In this document: positions 20,185-25,939 of the stretch, in pieces
How positions within the stretch are numbered: position 1 is the stretch's first letter
How the letters are laid out: each line of letters starts with the position of its first letter
Virus record (IMG/VR): IMGVR_UViG_3300033145_000358
Span: 1 to 25,939 of that record
Length of the DNA stretch: 25,939 nt
Origin: a virus
Reading direction: 5' to 3' (one strand)
The notes under the pieces: generated by a model
What the model saw: the letters and a program-made list of their open reading frames with translations, nothing else
Database searches by the model: none
Told to the model about the DNA's origin: nothing
Program-made: the position numbers and the translations under genes

Positions 20185-21147
20185 ATGAAGGAACGTCAGA
20201 TAGTCATTAATGCTCATGGGGACGTTAGAACCATTACCGACAAGCCTTCTCCTGAACTACGAGAAGCCCTGTTAAAAGAGCGCAGACCCAAGAATTTAGA
20301 GTTATTAGCCTCTGAGGTCGGATCAGGAATTGAGATCGTCAGGCACGCCATAGATCAGCTTAAAAATGAAGGGTACGGTATCGGCTCCCAGGGAGATATG
20401 TTCTTCCGGACTAAAGCCCGGAGGCCAGTAGGAGAACACGACCACTCTCATTTACACGACCTACACATGATGTACGGAGTCGTTTCAGATCCTCACCTTG
20501 CTAGTAAAAAAGAACGTCTGGATGCTCTTCACTATGTCTATGACGTTTTTGAAAAAGAGGGAGTTACGGAAGTTTACAATGCCGGAGATGTAACCGCCGG
20601 AGTAGGTGTTTATCGGGGACAAGAATTTGAAGTGAAGCATTTTGGGCAAGCAGAACAAGTAGAGTATTGTGTTGAAGAATATCCTCAAAGAAAAGGAATC
20701 ACCACTCGTTTCATTACTGGAAACCACGACCTAAGACAATACGAGAGAGGCGGAATGGACATTGGTGTTCCAATCGCCCAGAGAAGAGTAGACATGGATT
20801 ATCTGGGACAGATGGCCGCTTATATTCAATTACCTGATGGAATAGTAATGGAAATGGTACACCCGGACGGCGGTGGCGCTTATGCTCTCAGCTACAAGGC
20901 TCAAAAATTTATTAATAATTTGGCCCCGGAAGATGTACCAGACCTTTTAGTATTCGGACATTACCATTGCGCCTTCTATATGAAATACCGGAATGTCCAC
21001 TTCCTTCAAGCTCCCTGCTTTGAAGATGCTAGTACATGGGCAAAGAGGAAAGGTCTTAACCCTACAATCGGAGGGTGGATGGTGGAGGCAACAATAGAAA
21101 CAGGACAAATTACCAGATTCAAACCAGAGTTAATCGTCCCCAGATGA
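20185..21147 (+). CDS. calcineurin-like metallophosphoesterase with N-terminal HTH-like region
   Basis: A 320-aa protein. The metal-binding motifs of the family are in order: Asp102-Pro-His104, Gly134-Asp135, Gly-Asn-His-Asp at 179-182, His226 and Gly-His-Tyr-His at 258-261. It is therefore probably an active two-metal phosphodiesterase or phosphatase, acting on nucleic acid or nucleotides. Residues about 35-68 ('NLELLASEVGSGIEIVRHAI', 'DQLKNEGYGI') look like a winged helix-turn-helix, so the enzyme may be DNA-targeted. It is one of only two rightward genes, in an otherwise leftward region. It has no Shine-Dalgarno. The substrate cannot be read from the sequence. Confidence 0.82.
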   Translation: MKERQIVINAHGDVRTITDKPSPELREALLKERRPKNLELLASEVGSGIEIVRHAIDQLKNEGYGIGSQGDMFFRTKARRPVGEHDHSHLHDLHMMYGVVSDPHLASKKERLDALHYVYDVFEKEGVTEVYNAGDVTAGVGVYRGQEFEVKHFGQAEQVEYCVEEYPQRKGITTRFITGNHDLRQYERGGMDIGVPIAQRRVDMDYLGQMAAYIQLPDGIVMEMVHPDGGGAYALSYKAQKFINNLAPEDVPDLLVFGHYHCAFYMKYRNVHFLQAPCFEDASTWAKRKGLNPTIGGWMVEATIETGQITRFKPELIVPR

Positions 21148-21356
21148 AAGCTGAATTTACTAACTCAACCGGCATGGTGTTTAGAGGTCAGGTAGTAGGT
21201 ATGCGTAGAGAAAGAAGAATCAATGATGGGTTTAGAGATACGATGGTAGGAGCGTTCAATTCCAGTAGAGAGTCTAAGTTGCCAGCATTTGTGAGGATCA
21301 GGAACCCAGAAGGGACGGAAGCAGAAATACATCCATCAAGGGTTAGGTTTGGTTAA
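21144..21356 (+). CDS. 70-aa partner of the metallophosphoesterase, unknown
   Basis: The ATG at 21144 overlaps the stop of the metallophosphoesterase gene (ATGA), so the two are co-translated. The frame is open further upstream to 21075, but that would be a long overlap. The peptide is basic and beta-rich: 'MKAEFTNSTGMVFRGQVVGM', 'RRERRINDGFRDTMVGAF' and 'ESKLPAFVRIRNPEGTEAEI'. The stop is followed within a few bases by the end of the convergent leftward block, leaving no room for a terminator. No family recognised. Confidence 0.6.
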   Translation: MKAEFTNSTGMVFRGQVVGMRRERRINDGFRDTMVGAFNSSRESKLPAFVRIRNPEGTEAEIHPSRVRFG

Positions 21357-21395
21357 TTCTTTATCCCCCTCGCTTGCCGGTTCGTTTCTTTTTAG

Positions 21396-21542
21396 TCATT
21401 TCTTCCTTTCTTTTAATTCTTTAATAATTTCCTTCCTGAGTTGGTTTCTAATTTTCTTTAGTGGAGTATTCCAAGCACCTTTCTTAAATTTTTCCATCTC
21501 CATTGAGGGGAGTTTTTTTATGTCTGATATAGGGTGGGTCAT
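21396..21542 (-). CDS. 48-aa peptide, paralogue A of a short pair
   Basis: A short gene with ATG overlapping the methyltransferase stop (ATGA). The peptide is 'MTHPISDIKKLPSMEMEKFK' with C-terminal 'IRNQLRKEIIKELKERKK'. It is a clear paralogue of the gene at 22915-23076: both open 'MTxxISDIKKLxSM' and close '(E)IRNQLRKEIIKELxEKK', with a divergent centre. The end is a strongly charged amphipathic helix, suited to oligomerisation or binding a partner. Function unknown. Confidence 0.65.
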   Translation of the reverse strand: MTHPISDIKKLPSMEMEKFKKGAWNTPLKKIRNQLRKEIIKELKERKK

Positions 21543-22210
21543 TTATTAGTCCCATAAAATGCTAATGCAAAGCCCCTGGGAGTAATTGCACGCCTTGCCT
21601 TTCTGTCTAGTTTCCCAAACCACTCTGGGGCAATGTCTTTGCTTTTCATGTAATCAAATTTACATCCGGTTGGTTTTATTGGGTTCCTTTTGGGTTTTTT
21701 GAAATATCCCCACAAAGCTGTCTCTTTCTTGTAATCGTCACCAAAATCATAAGGATTGAAAACAAACGCCGGCTTTCCCAGAAACCACTTTAACATTCCC
21801 CTGTTAGGGTTCTCCAAAGCCCAAAATTTTAGGGGTGAATATTTTTGCTGGTCACTGTTTAGTCTGTATTGACAGGCGTGAATTATATTAAGGCAAGCAT
21901 TTACCAATTCCATTCCACTTTTTAGGTCTCGTGGTGTCTTGGCGTTGGTTCTAGCAAAGCTAAACATTGGACAAGGCGGGGCAGCCAAAATGCCATAAAC
22001 CTTCCCGCCATCTATGGCTCTTAAAACCTTGCTGGGAAATTGTTGTGGTCTGGTTACGTTGTAATCTGGCAGGGTTAGGTTGAAAACCCTATACCCGCTT
22101 TCTTTATAAGGAAGGCTCCACGATCCGGTACCTCCACAGAGGTCTAAGATAATTTTTTTACTATTCCCCTTGTCTAGTTTCTGTTTAGTTATTTTATTAA
22201 GTAGTGTCAT
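21539..22210 (-). CDS. compact C5-cytosine DNA methyltransferase
   Basis: A 223-aa protein that transfers methyl groups to cytosine in DNA. Residues 21-31 (ILDLCGGTGSW) are motif I for S-adenosylmethionine. Residues 76-84 (AAPPCPMFS) are motif IV with catalytic Cys80. 'ALENPNRGML' (131-140) corresponds to motif VI, with the usual ENV changed to ENP. 'KKETALWGYF' and 'ITPRGFALAFYG' match the closing motifs of phage forms. It is much shorter than bacterial C5 enzymes (over 300 aa), with little room for a target-recognition domain. No restriction enzyme is adjacent, so it probably protects phage DNA from host restriction. Its start overlaps the upstream gene by 14 bases. Confidence 0.82.
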   Translation of the reverse strand: MTLLNKITKQKLDKGNSKKIILDLCGGTGSWSLPYKESGYRVFNLTLPDYNVTRPQQFPSKVLRAIDGGKVYGILAAPPCPMFSFARTNAKTPRDLKSGMELVNACLNIIHACQYRLNSDQQKYSPLKFWALENPNRGMLKWFLGKPAFVFNPYDFGDDYKKETALWGYFKKPKRNPIKPTGCKFDYMKSKDIAPEWFGKLDRKARRAITPRGFALAFYGTNK

Positions 22211-22526
22211 CTGTTTTTTCTTTAATCGTTAAGCAATGAATACAATAAAACCGAACGTGGTAATTTCCAGCATAATTCATTTTGAATTTCTTTTGGCGCA
22301 ATTGTCTCCATTCGTGTTTGCATTCCTTATCTGGTTTCTTTAGTTGTTGCATAGATTTGCTCTTTTCTTGCATAGGTTTTGTGGTTTTATGTTTGGACAT
22401 ACTGGGGATGTCAAAATATTTTATTAAATCAGTAATCAAAAAGTCTATATTGTCACACTTAACTCCATTAACAAAAAGCAAATTTCTTAGACCTTCGTCT
22501 TTCTTTAGTTTTGTGGATTTGGTCAT
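22197..22526 (-). CDS. small protein with a C-terminal zinc-binding motif
   Basis: 109 residues from the ATG at 22526, which overlaps the upstream stop (ATGA). A GTG 15 codons earlier is less likely. The N-terminal half has 'EGLRNLLFVNGVKCDNIDFL' and 'ITDLIKYFDIPS'. A Lys/Gln-rich linker leads to 'KECKHEWRQLRQKKFK' and 'HVRFYCIHCLTIKEK', a CxH...CxxC arrangement that would hold one zinc. The pattern 'C.HeW........f.C..C' is common in tiny phage proteins of unknown role. It immediately precedes the methyltransferase gene. Confidence 0.65.
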   Translation of the reverse strand: MTKSTKLKKDEGLRNLLFVNGVKCDNIDFLITDLIKYFDIPSMSKHKTTKPMQEKSKSMQQLKKPDKECKHEWRQLRQKKFKMNYAGNYHVRFYCIHCLTIKEKTDDTT

Positions 22527-22918
22527 TTCTTCCTTTCTAACAACTTTTTCTCTTTTAAATATATCAAGCACTTAGCTCTAGCATTGGCTTCGGTCTTGGC
22601 TACTTGTCCAAAAACCTTTTTCTTTTTATTTTGTGAATTGTATTGAACCACCCACTTAAGCGATAGGCGATAAGTTTCAAAAAAATATTCGTTGTCTTCT
22701 GGTAACTCCATTGGCAACTTCTCTCCTAATTCAGCAACAGTAAAGGCAGAATGTTTTCCCCTTTTGTCTGTAACAGCAGTCACTAATTTCCATGTTGGAA
22801 GATTAGTTTCTCCTTTGAGGGCATAGAAACTCCAATACCAATAACTATTCTGTTTCACCCCCAACTTCTCCAGTTTCCTAGCTAACTCTAAACTACAAAC
22901 TTGATTTTCTAGTTTCAT
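22523..22918 (-). CDS. widespread phage hypothetical protein
   Basis: 131 residues. The opening 'MKLENQVCSLELARKLEKLG' followed by 'VKQNSYWYWSFY', 'FTVAELGEKLPMELPED' and 'KVFGQVAKTEANARAKCLIY' is a pattern I know from many phages of unrelated hosts ('vcs.elA..LkelGv.qes.fyW', 'sAfTvaELgemLP', 'teAdARAkmLiyLle'). No function is established to my knowledge. Linked by ATGA overlaps on both sides. The family recollection is from memory. Confidence 0.75.
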   Translation of the reverse strand: MKLENQVCSLELARKLEKLGVKQNSYWYWSFYALKGETNLPTWKLVTAVTDKRGKHSAFTVAELGEKLPMELPEDNEYFFETYRLSLKWVVQYNSQNKKKKVFGQVAKTEANARAKCLIYLKEKKLLERKK

Positions 22919-23076
22919 TTCTTCTCCTCCAATTCTTTTATAATTTCCTTTCGGAGTTGGTTTCTGATTTCGGCTCCTACATTTTCAAATTCACCTTCTG
23001 GAGTGAAGACAGAACCCCCTTCTGTTTCCGTCTGCATGCTCTTCAATTTCTTTATGTCTGATATAGAGTAGGTCAT
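22915..23076 (-). CDS. 53-aa peptide, paralogue B of a short pair
   Basis: A short gene joined to both neighbours by ATGA overlaps. The peptide is 'MTYSISDIKKLKSMQTETEG', then 'GSVFTPEGEFENVGA' and the end 'EIRNQLRKEIIKELEEKK'. Its N- and C-terminal parts match the 48-aa peptide at 21396-21542, while the middle differs in length and sequence. Even the DNA around the shared ISDIK codons (ATATCAGACATAAA) is conserved, so the duplication is fairly recent or under constraint. Confidence 0.65.
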   Translation of the reverse strand: MTYSISDIKKLKSMQTETEGGSVFTPEGEFENVGAEIRNQLRKEIIKELEEKK

Positions 23077-23549
23077 AAGATATTTTTATTCCAAGCTATT
23101 TTAATTAGCAACCCCTCTAGGATAGAAACATAATTGTCATTTTCTAATTCATGGAGTTTAAAGCGATAAGCCATTTCTTCATTTCCTGCCCAACGTGGAT
23201 TTTCTCTAAGCCAAACCTCTACGAGGCCTATTTTGTTGGGCAGTTCTTCCTTTTTTATTATTCCCTTGGGAGCAACAAAATAAAATTTGGTACAATACTT
23301 TAGGTATTTTTCCCATTTCTTGTCGTTCAAAAAGTCAGTACGACTTAATTTAATTTCGTAACCTATCGCCTGCTTGTTCCACCGATTAAATTGGTAAGCA
23401 TCAATTCTAATTTTACCTGAGTTATAGGGAGAAAACTCTGTAACAGTTATGTCACTACCACGATTAACCATTCCCCCAACAATGTGTTTGTTGATATCGT
23501 CAACAGTAATACCAATTCCTGCTGTTTTTTTCCCCTTATCTGGTTTCAT
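23073..23549 (-). CDS. MmcB-like PD-(D/E)xK nuclease-family protein
   Basis: A 158-aa protein. 'KIRIDAYQFN' (Asp50) and 'AIGYEIKLSRTDFLNDKKWE' (Glu65, Lys67) are the D...ExK core. 'KYLKYCTKFYFVAPKGIIKK' with 'LPNKIGLVEV' follows the order known from the MmcB family of DNA-repair-associated proteins ('DvlayndkgtrigiEvKvSr.Df..D.kw..Y...cd..yfavp'). The catalytic residues appear intact. In this context a role in phage DNA processing or damage repair is likely; the exact substrate is unknown. Linked by ATGA overlaps to the tiny genes on each side. Confidence 0.75.
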   Translation of the reverse strand: MKPDKGKKTAGIGITVDDINKHIVGGMVNRGSDITVTEFSPYNSGKIRIDAYQFNRWNKQAIGYEIKLSRTDFLNDKKWEKYLKYCTKFYFVAPKGIIKKEELPNKIGLVEVWLRENPRWAGNEEMAYRFKLHELENDNYVSILEGLLIKIAWNKNIL

Positions 23550-23704
23550 TCCACCTTCTCCATTTCATCAGTAATTTCTTCTAAATGATTCTTGATTAAC
23601 TTGTCTAGTAACCAAAGTTCCCAGCTTGAAACTGCCCAAGTAATTTTTCCAATGGTTAAAAACCAACCACTTCCTTTTGCTTTAACTAGTTTTACGTTTG
23701 TCAT
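23546..23704 (-). CDS. 52-aa unknown peptide
   Basis: A short gene joined by ATGA overlaps at both ends. 'MTNVKLVKAKGSGWFLTIGK' then 'ITWAVSSWELWLLDKLIKNH' and an acidic end ('LEEITDEMEKVE'). Four tryptophans and a helical C-terminus suggest a small folded protein. I recognise no family. Without it there would be a 150-base hole in a fully packed block. Confidence 0.6.
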   Translation of the reverse strand: MTNVKLVKAKGSGWFLTIGKITWAVSSWELWLLDKLIKNHLEEITDEMEKVE

Positions 23705-23856
23705 TTTAGCCTCACAACAACATGATAATGAGTCATATACACGTTGTCTGTTTCTTTAACAACTCGGCAAGAGTACCCAGCATTAGCCAAAGCAATAACT
23801 AGGTTTTCCCTTTCTTGTTGGTCTTGTATTTCAAATCGTATTTCTTTCTTTTTCAT
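23701..23856 (-). CDS. 51-aa unknown peptide
   Basis: A short gene joined by ATGA overlaps at both ends. 'MKKKEIRFEIQDQQERENLV', 'IALANAGYSCRVVKETDNVY' and 'MTHYHVVVRLK' give a strand-helix-strand-strand pattern, like a small ferredoxin-type or ACT-like alpha/beta unit. The ending 'YHVVVRL' forms a good closing strand. No function is assigned. Confidence 0.6.
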   Translation of the reverse strand: MKKKEIRFEIQDQQERENLVIALANAGYSCRVVKETDNVYMTHYHVVVRLK

Positions 23857-24140
23857 TCCTTTCCCTCCACTCCAAATTGTTGGTTAAGTTTGGCTAGGGC
23901 TTGGCGTAACTCCTTTTTTGCCAAATTGTATTGACTATTACCGTAATTCTCTCTCTGCCACCTTGCATCAGGATATTTTGAGTTTGGCTCTACGGTCCTA
24001 AAATCCTCCACCACCTTCTTTACCTCATCAGCATATTCTTTTAGGGTGGATTGGATGAAGGCGAGCTGTTCGTCAACGGTCATATTCCCCAAGTTGGCTC
24101 CCTCTAATTCATAACGATACTTTTTCTCCCACTTACTCAT
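23853..24140 (-). CDS. small helical unknown protein
   Basis: 95 residues: 'MSKWEKKYRYELEGANLGNM', then a long helix ('TVDEQLAFIQSTLKEYADEV', 'KKVVEDFR') and a second helix near the end ('LAKKELRQALAKLNQQFG'). A helical hairpin is expected. AAGGAGTAAGGA precedes the ATG at 24140, a strong ribosome site that overlaps the upstream gene's stop. No family recognised. Confidence 0.65.
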   Translation of the reverse strand: MSKWEKKYRYELEGANLGNMTVDEQLAFIQSTLKEYADEVKKVVEDFRTVEPNSKYPDARWQRENYGNSQYNLAKKELRQALAKLNQQFGVEGKE

Positions 24141-24143
24141 TCC

Positions 24144-24248
24144 TTACTCCTTTTGTATTTGTTTTAATAAATATTCTAAAAATTGTTTAAAATTCATTCT
24201 CCAAATTGGGTGTATTTTAAATTTCCCTCTCTTGTTTTGTGTTTTCAT
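24144..24248 (-). CDS. 34-aa basic peptide
   Basis: A very short gene: 'MKTQNKRGKFKIHPIWRMNF' and 'KQFLEYLLKQIQKE'. The ATG overlaps the upstream stop (ATGA), and its last codons carry the AAGGAG ribosome site of the next gene. It could be a translated spacer that couples its neighbours rather than a protein with its own job. Confidence 0.45.
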   Translation of the reverse strand: MKTQNKRGKFKIHPIWRMNFKQFLEYLLKQIQKE

Positions 24249-24400
24249 TCCTTCTCCGTTCTGTTTTTTAATTCCTTAACAATCTTCCTCTCTTCTAGCC
24301 AATTCTCTGGAGCCAAGAAAATAGTCCAAAAAATAATCTTGGTTTTCTTCCACAAATTAGCTTTCCTCCATCGTTCCTTTTTGTGTTCTTGAAGGTTCAT
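24245..24400 (-). CDS. 51-aa basic peptide with a hydrophobic stretch
   Basis: A short gene joined by ATGA overlaps at both ends. 'MNLQEHKKERWRKANLWKKT', 'KIIFWTIFLAPENWLEERKI' and 'VKELKNRTEKE'. The stretch IIFWTIFLA is hydrophobic but too short for a clear membrane span; peripheral membrane attachment is possible. No family recognised. Confidence 0.55.
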   Translation of the reverse strand: MNLQEHKKERWRKANLWKKTKIIFWTIFLAPENWLEERKIVKELKNRTEKE

Positions 24401-24657
24401 TCTTCTCCTCCAAATAAACTTCTAGTAATTGGAATACTTGCTGTCCACCTTCTTGTTGGGGGTAGGGGGCAATCTTCTATTTTTCCTTGCTTGCTGACTT
24501 CAAGAGTTTCGTTTCTAATTCTTATTCTTCCATCATTTAGACTGGTACAACGATACTCTACACACTCACAGTGGGTGTAGTCGGGGAACATTTGTTCCTC
24601 TGTTAAGGGAACTCCTGTTATTTGTTCGTAATGGTCGCTAAGGTCAAATTCATTCAT
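24397..24657 (-). CDS. small unknown protein with a Cys/His cluster
   Basis: 86 residues from the ATG at 24657, chosen because AGGGG lies five bases before it. A GTG eight codons upstream lacks such a site. It has 'NEFDLSDHYEQITGVPLTEE', then 'YTHCECVEYRCTSLNDGRIR' and 'IEDCPLPPTRRWTASIP'. Cysteines at residues about 30, 32 and 37 plus a later one could bind a metal. No family recognised. The stop overlaps the next ATG (ATGA). Confidence 0.6.
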   Translation of the reverse strand: MNEFDLSDHYEQITGVPLTEEQMFPDYTHCECVEYRCTSLNDGRIRIRNETLEVSKQGKIEDCPLPPTRRWTASIPITRSLFGGEE

Positions 24658-24895
24658 TTTTCCCCTTTTCTTTATCTTCACTTTTAATCAGTATTTTCTC
24701 TCCACAAATCAAACAAATAACAAAACTGTCAATAATTGGGATACTTTTGTATTCCCGCGATCCTCCAGGACCGGAGAATAAATTTCTCAAGGTTTCCGTA
24801 GTCATCACGCTCTTCAAAGATTCTTCTTTAATAATATCGGCCTTTTTAAAATCAACTTCGTGGTAACACCCTCTGTATTCATGATAAATTTTCAT
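24650..24895 (-). CDS. small unknown protein
   Basis: 81 residues. 'MKIYHEYRGCYHEVDFKKAD' followed by 'TTETLRNLFSGPGG' and a hydrophobic strand 'PIIDSFVICLICGEKILIKS', which includes one CxxC. A single CxxC cannot make a full zinc site in one chain. The ATG overlaps the upstream stop (ATGA), and the end overlaps the next gene by eight bases. No family recognised. Confidence 0.6.
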   Translation of the reverse strand: MKIYHEYRGCYHEVDFKKADIIKEESLKSVMTTETLRNLFSGPGGSREYKSIPIIDSFVICLICGEKILIKSEDKEKGKNE

Positions 24896-25041
24896 TTTTG
24901 CCTCTTTTTCCTCTCTAGTAAATGTTCTATGAATTTCCGTAAAACATTTCCATCAAAAATGATAGTATCTTTTTCCCAGTCGGGATCCAATCCAAATTCT
25001 TTCTCAAACTCCTTCTGCCACTCCTTTTTTTCTTGTTTCAT
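24892..25041 (-). CDS. 49-aa charged peptide
   Basis: The frame is open back to a TTG at 25143, which would overlap the upstream gene by 92 bases. Internal ATGs at 25062 and 25041 each follow a G-rich ribosome site. I chose 25041 (AAGGG six bases before) because it starts after the upstream stop. The peptide is 'MKQEKKEWQKEFEKEFGLDP' and then 'DGNVLRKFIEHLLERKKRQK', a charged helical protein. The alternative start adds seven residues. No family recognised. Confidence 0.5.
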   Translation of the reverse strand: MKQEKKEWQKEFEKEFGLDPDWEKDTIIFDGNVLRKFIEHLLERKKRQK

Positions 25042-25051
25042 CCCTTTCCCT

Positions 25052-25429
25052 TCAGTTACCATCCCGCCCCCTAATTCTTTTCTCTCCCTCTTTTTCCAGG
25101 AGCCGGTTGGCGTCCACCCTAAGAAGCCGTATAAGCTCCTCAACGCAAATTACAAGAGCAAGGGTAGGGCCACCATGTCCTTCTTTCTCTAGGGCGGCGT
25201 CCCGAGCTTGATCGGTGTATTTACTCAACCTTCCCAAACCATTAACCCGGTTCCTTAACCAACCGATTCTTTTCCGCTTTTTCTCACCTTTACTCTCATC
25301 AATGTGGCGTGGATCTCCAAGCATTCCTAAAAGTAAATCCACATACCCACTCTCCATACTTCCGGTGTTACTAAAATACCGATTTGCCCTAACAAATTTT
25401 ATTACTGATTTCCTGTCTACTTCTTTCAT
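25052..25429 (-). CDS. helical unknown protein, possibly DNA-interacting
   Basis: 125 residues from the ATG at 25429, which overlaps the stop of the RlpA-like gene (ATGA). The frame is open 5 codons further upstream. 'VIKFVRANRYFSNTGSMESG', 'YVDLLLGMLGDPRHIDESKG' and 'LIRLLRVDANRLLEKEGEK' are mostly helical. 'HGGPTLALVICVEELIRLLR' resembles the end of phage proteins of the NTP-PPase/MazG-like or holliday-associated helical type only superficially, so I do not assign it. Tail is basic. Confidence 0.55.
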   Translation of the reverse strand: MKEVDRKSVIKFVRANRYFSNTGSMESGYVDLLLGMLGDPRHIDESKGEKKRKRIGWLRNRVNGLGRLSKYTDQARDAALEKEGHGGPTLALVICVEELIRLLRVDANRLLEKEGEKRIRGRDGN

Positions 25430-25911
25430 TCCACCACCTCCCACTCAATTGCTAATACCCCAACACTTAACGAGGCGAGTTCTTTAAAAGCAGCAGAAGA
25501 CAGATCAAATTGCCTTCCGTACTTTTCAAACCCGCCTCGGTCGTTGATAGTTACGATAACAAAAGCATCACTAAGGCGACTTGAGACCCTAACGCGAGTC
25601 CCAAAAGGAAGCTCATTGTGAGCAGCGGTGAATTTATTGCACCAGAAATAGTCTCCACTAGCTGTTTGTTTCCCCTCAAAACCCTCACAATACCAAGACG
25701 CCATCGCTGTCCCAACCTCTTTAGCCGGCGGGGTAGGGGTAGGGACTGGCGTGGGCTGTACCCCTGACAGTGGATTGAGTAATTCTTGCTCTTGTTCATG
25801 TTCATGCTTTCCTCCTGTTAAACCTAATAAAAATGAAAAAAGTATTAAGACTGTCAACCAAAGAATTGCGAGGTAGTACCAAATAATTTTATTAGCTGTC
25901 CGGTTATTCAT
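25426..25911 (-). CDS. membrane-anchored RlpA-like double-psi beta-barrel protein
   Basis: A 161-aa protein. Residues 9-31 are one membrane segment ('IIWYYLAILWLTVLILFSFL'), 35-65 are a Glu- then Pro/Thr-rich linker ('PTPVPTPTPPAKE'), and 68-161 are an RlpA-type domain. Family marks are 'ASWYCEGFEGKQTASGDYF', 'FTAAHNELPFGTRVRV', 'VTINDRGGF' (with Asp124) and 'FDLSSAAFKELA'. Bacterial RlpA cuts naked glycan strands, so this may be a wall-degrading or cell-envelope factor fixed in the inner membrane and facing outward. Cys75 and Cys91 could form a disulfide. It heads the ATGA-linked small-gene block. A lysis or superinfection role is inference. Confidence 0.8.
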   Translation of the reverse strand: MNNRTANKIIWYYLAILWLTVLILFSFLLGLTGGKHEHEQEQELLNPLSGVQPTPVPTPTPPAKEVGTAMASWYCEGFEGKQTASGDYFWCNKFTAAHNELPFGTRVRVSSRLSDAFVIVTINDRGGFEKYGRQFDLSSAAFKELASLSVGVLAIEWEVVE

Positions 25912-25939
25912 TTTTGTTTTAATTTCTAAAGTAGCGGGA

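Noticed and set aside
21361-21399. 12-codon frame (MTKKKRTGKRGG) linked by ATGA to the 48-aa peptide
   Set aside because: Too short to support as a gene. The overlap may be chance, although the chain of ATGA junctions makes it worth remembering.
1-25939. Circular or terminally repeated genome ends
   Set aside because: The first and last bases of the window show no shared sequence by eye, and the left edge cuts a gene.

Overview
The window is a stretch of a tailed double-stranded DNA phage or prophage (Caudoviricetes). It carries a recognisable head module: small and large terminase, portal, a scaffold-like acidic protein and an N4-gp56-family major capsid protein. Around it are fibre-like and beta-helix proteins, phage-type nucleases, a DNA methyltransferase, a membrane-tethered RlpA-like protein and two tRNA genes. 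The standard genetic code fits, because TGA, TAA and TAG all end genes cleanly. Composition is fairly AT-rich and genes are packed with almost no space. The host cannot be read from the sequence. The promoters that can be seen are sigma-70-like (TTGACA, TATTAT). The single-RRM protein and the small zinc ribbons recall proteins found in cyanobacteria and candidate-phyla bacteria, but that is only a hint.

Layout, following transcription, which is leftward (minus strand) almost throughout. (1) 25.9-21.4 kb: an accessory or early block of about 16 mostly tiny genes. It starts with the RlpA-like protein and includes an MmcB-like nuclease and a compact C5 cytosine methyltransferase. Most junctions are 4-base ATGA stop/start overlaps, and several genes of 34-53 codons are easily missed. 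(2) 20.2-21.4 kb: the only rightward genes, a two-gene cassette (a metallophosphoesterase with an N-terminal helix-turn-helix-like region, plus a 70-aa protein). Upstream of it lies a divergent intergenic region with a perfect dyad. (3) 20.1-19.2 kb: small genes, including a zinc ribbon and one gene apparently broken by a one-base shift in a G run. (4) 19.2-18.7 kb: 540 bases without protein genes, holding tRNA-Ala(TGC), tRNA-Met(CAT), direct repeats and a well-folding candidate RNA. (5) 18.7-14.5 kb: DUF1064 nuclease-like protein, HNH protein, RRM protein, then TerS, TerL and small proteins. (6) 14.5-11.5 kb: a fibre-like protein and a beta-helix protein, unusually placed between terminase and portal. 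(7) 11.4-6.1 kb: portal, scaffold and capsid genes. (8) 6.1-0 kb: a tandemly duplicated virion-like pair, a second beta-helix protein, an adaptor-like protein, fibre-like proteins and an 11-repeat protein. The window ends inside one more virion gene.

Regulation visible in the sequence: two near-identical promoters (TTGACA, 18 bases, TATTAT), each followed by the same 15-base element, sit before the scaffold and the capsid gene. A GNRA hairpin plus U-run lies in the capsid leader. Several other genes have a -10-like box only 5-7 bases before their ATG, suggesting leaderless messages. Structural genes tend to have AU-rich leaders without a Shine-Dalgarno, while the small-gene block uses clear AGGAG-type sites and stop/start coupling.
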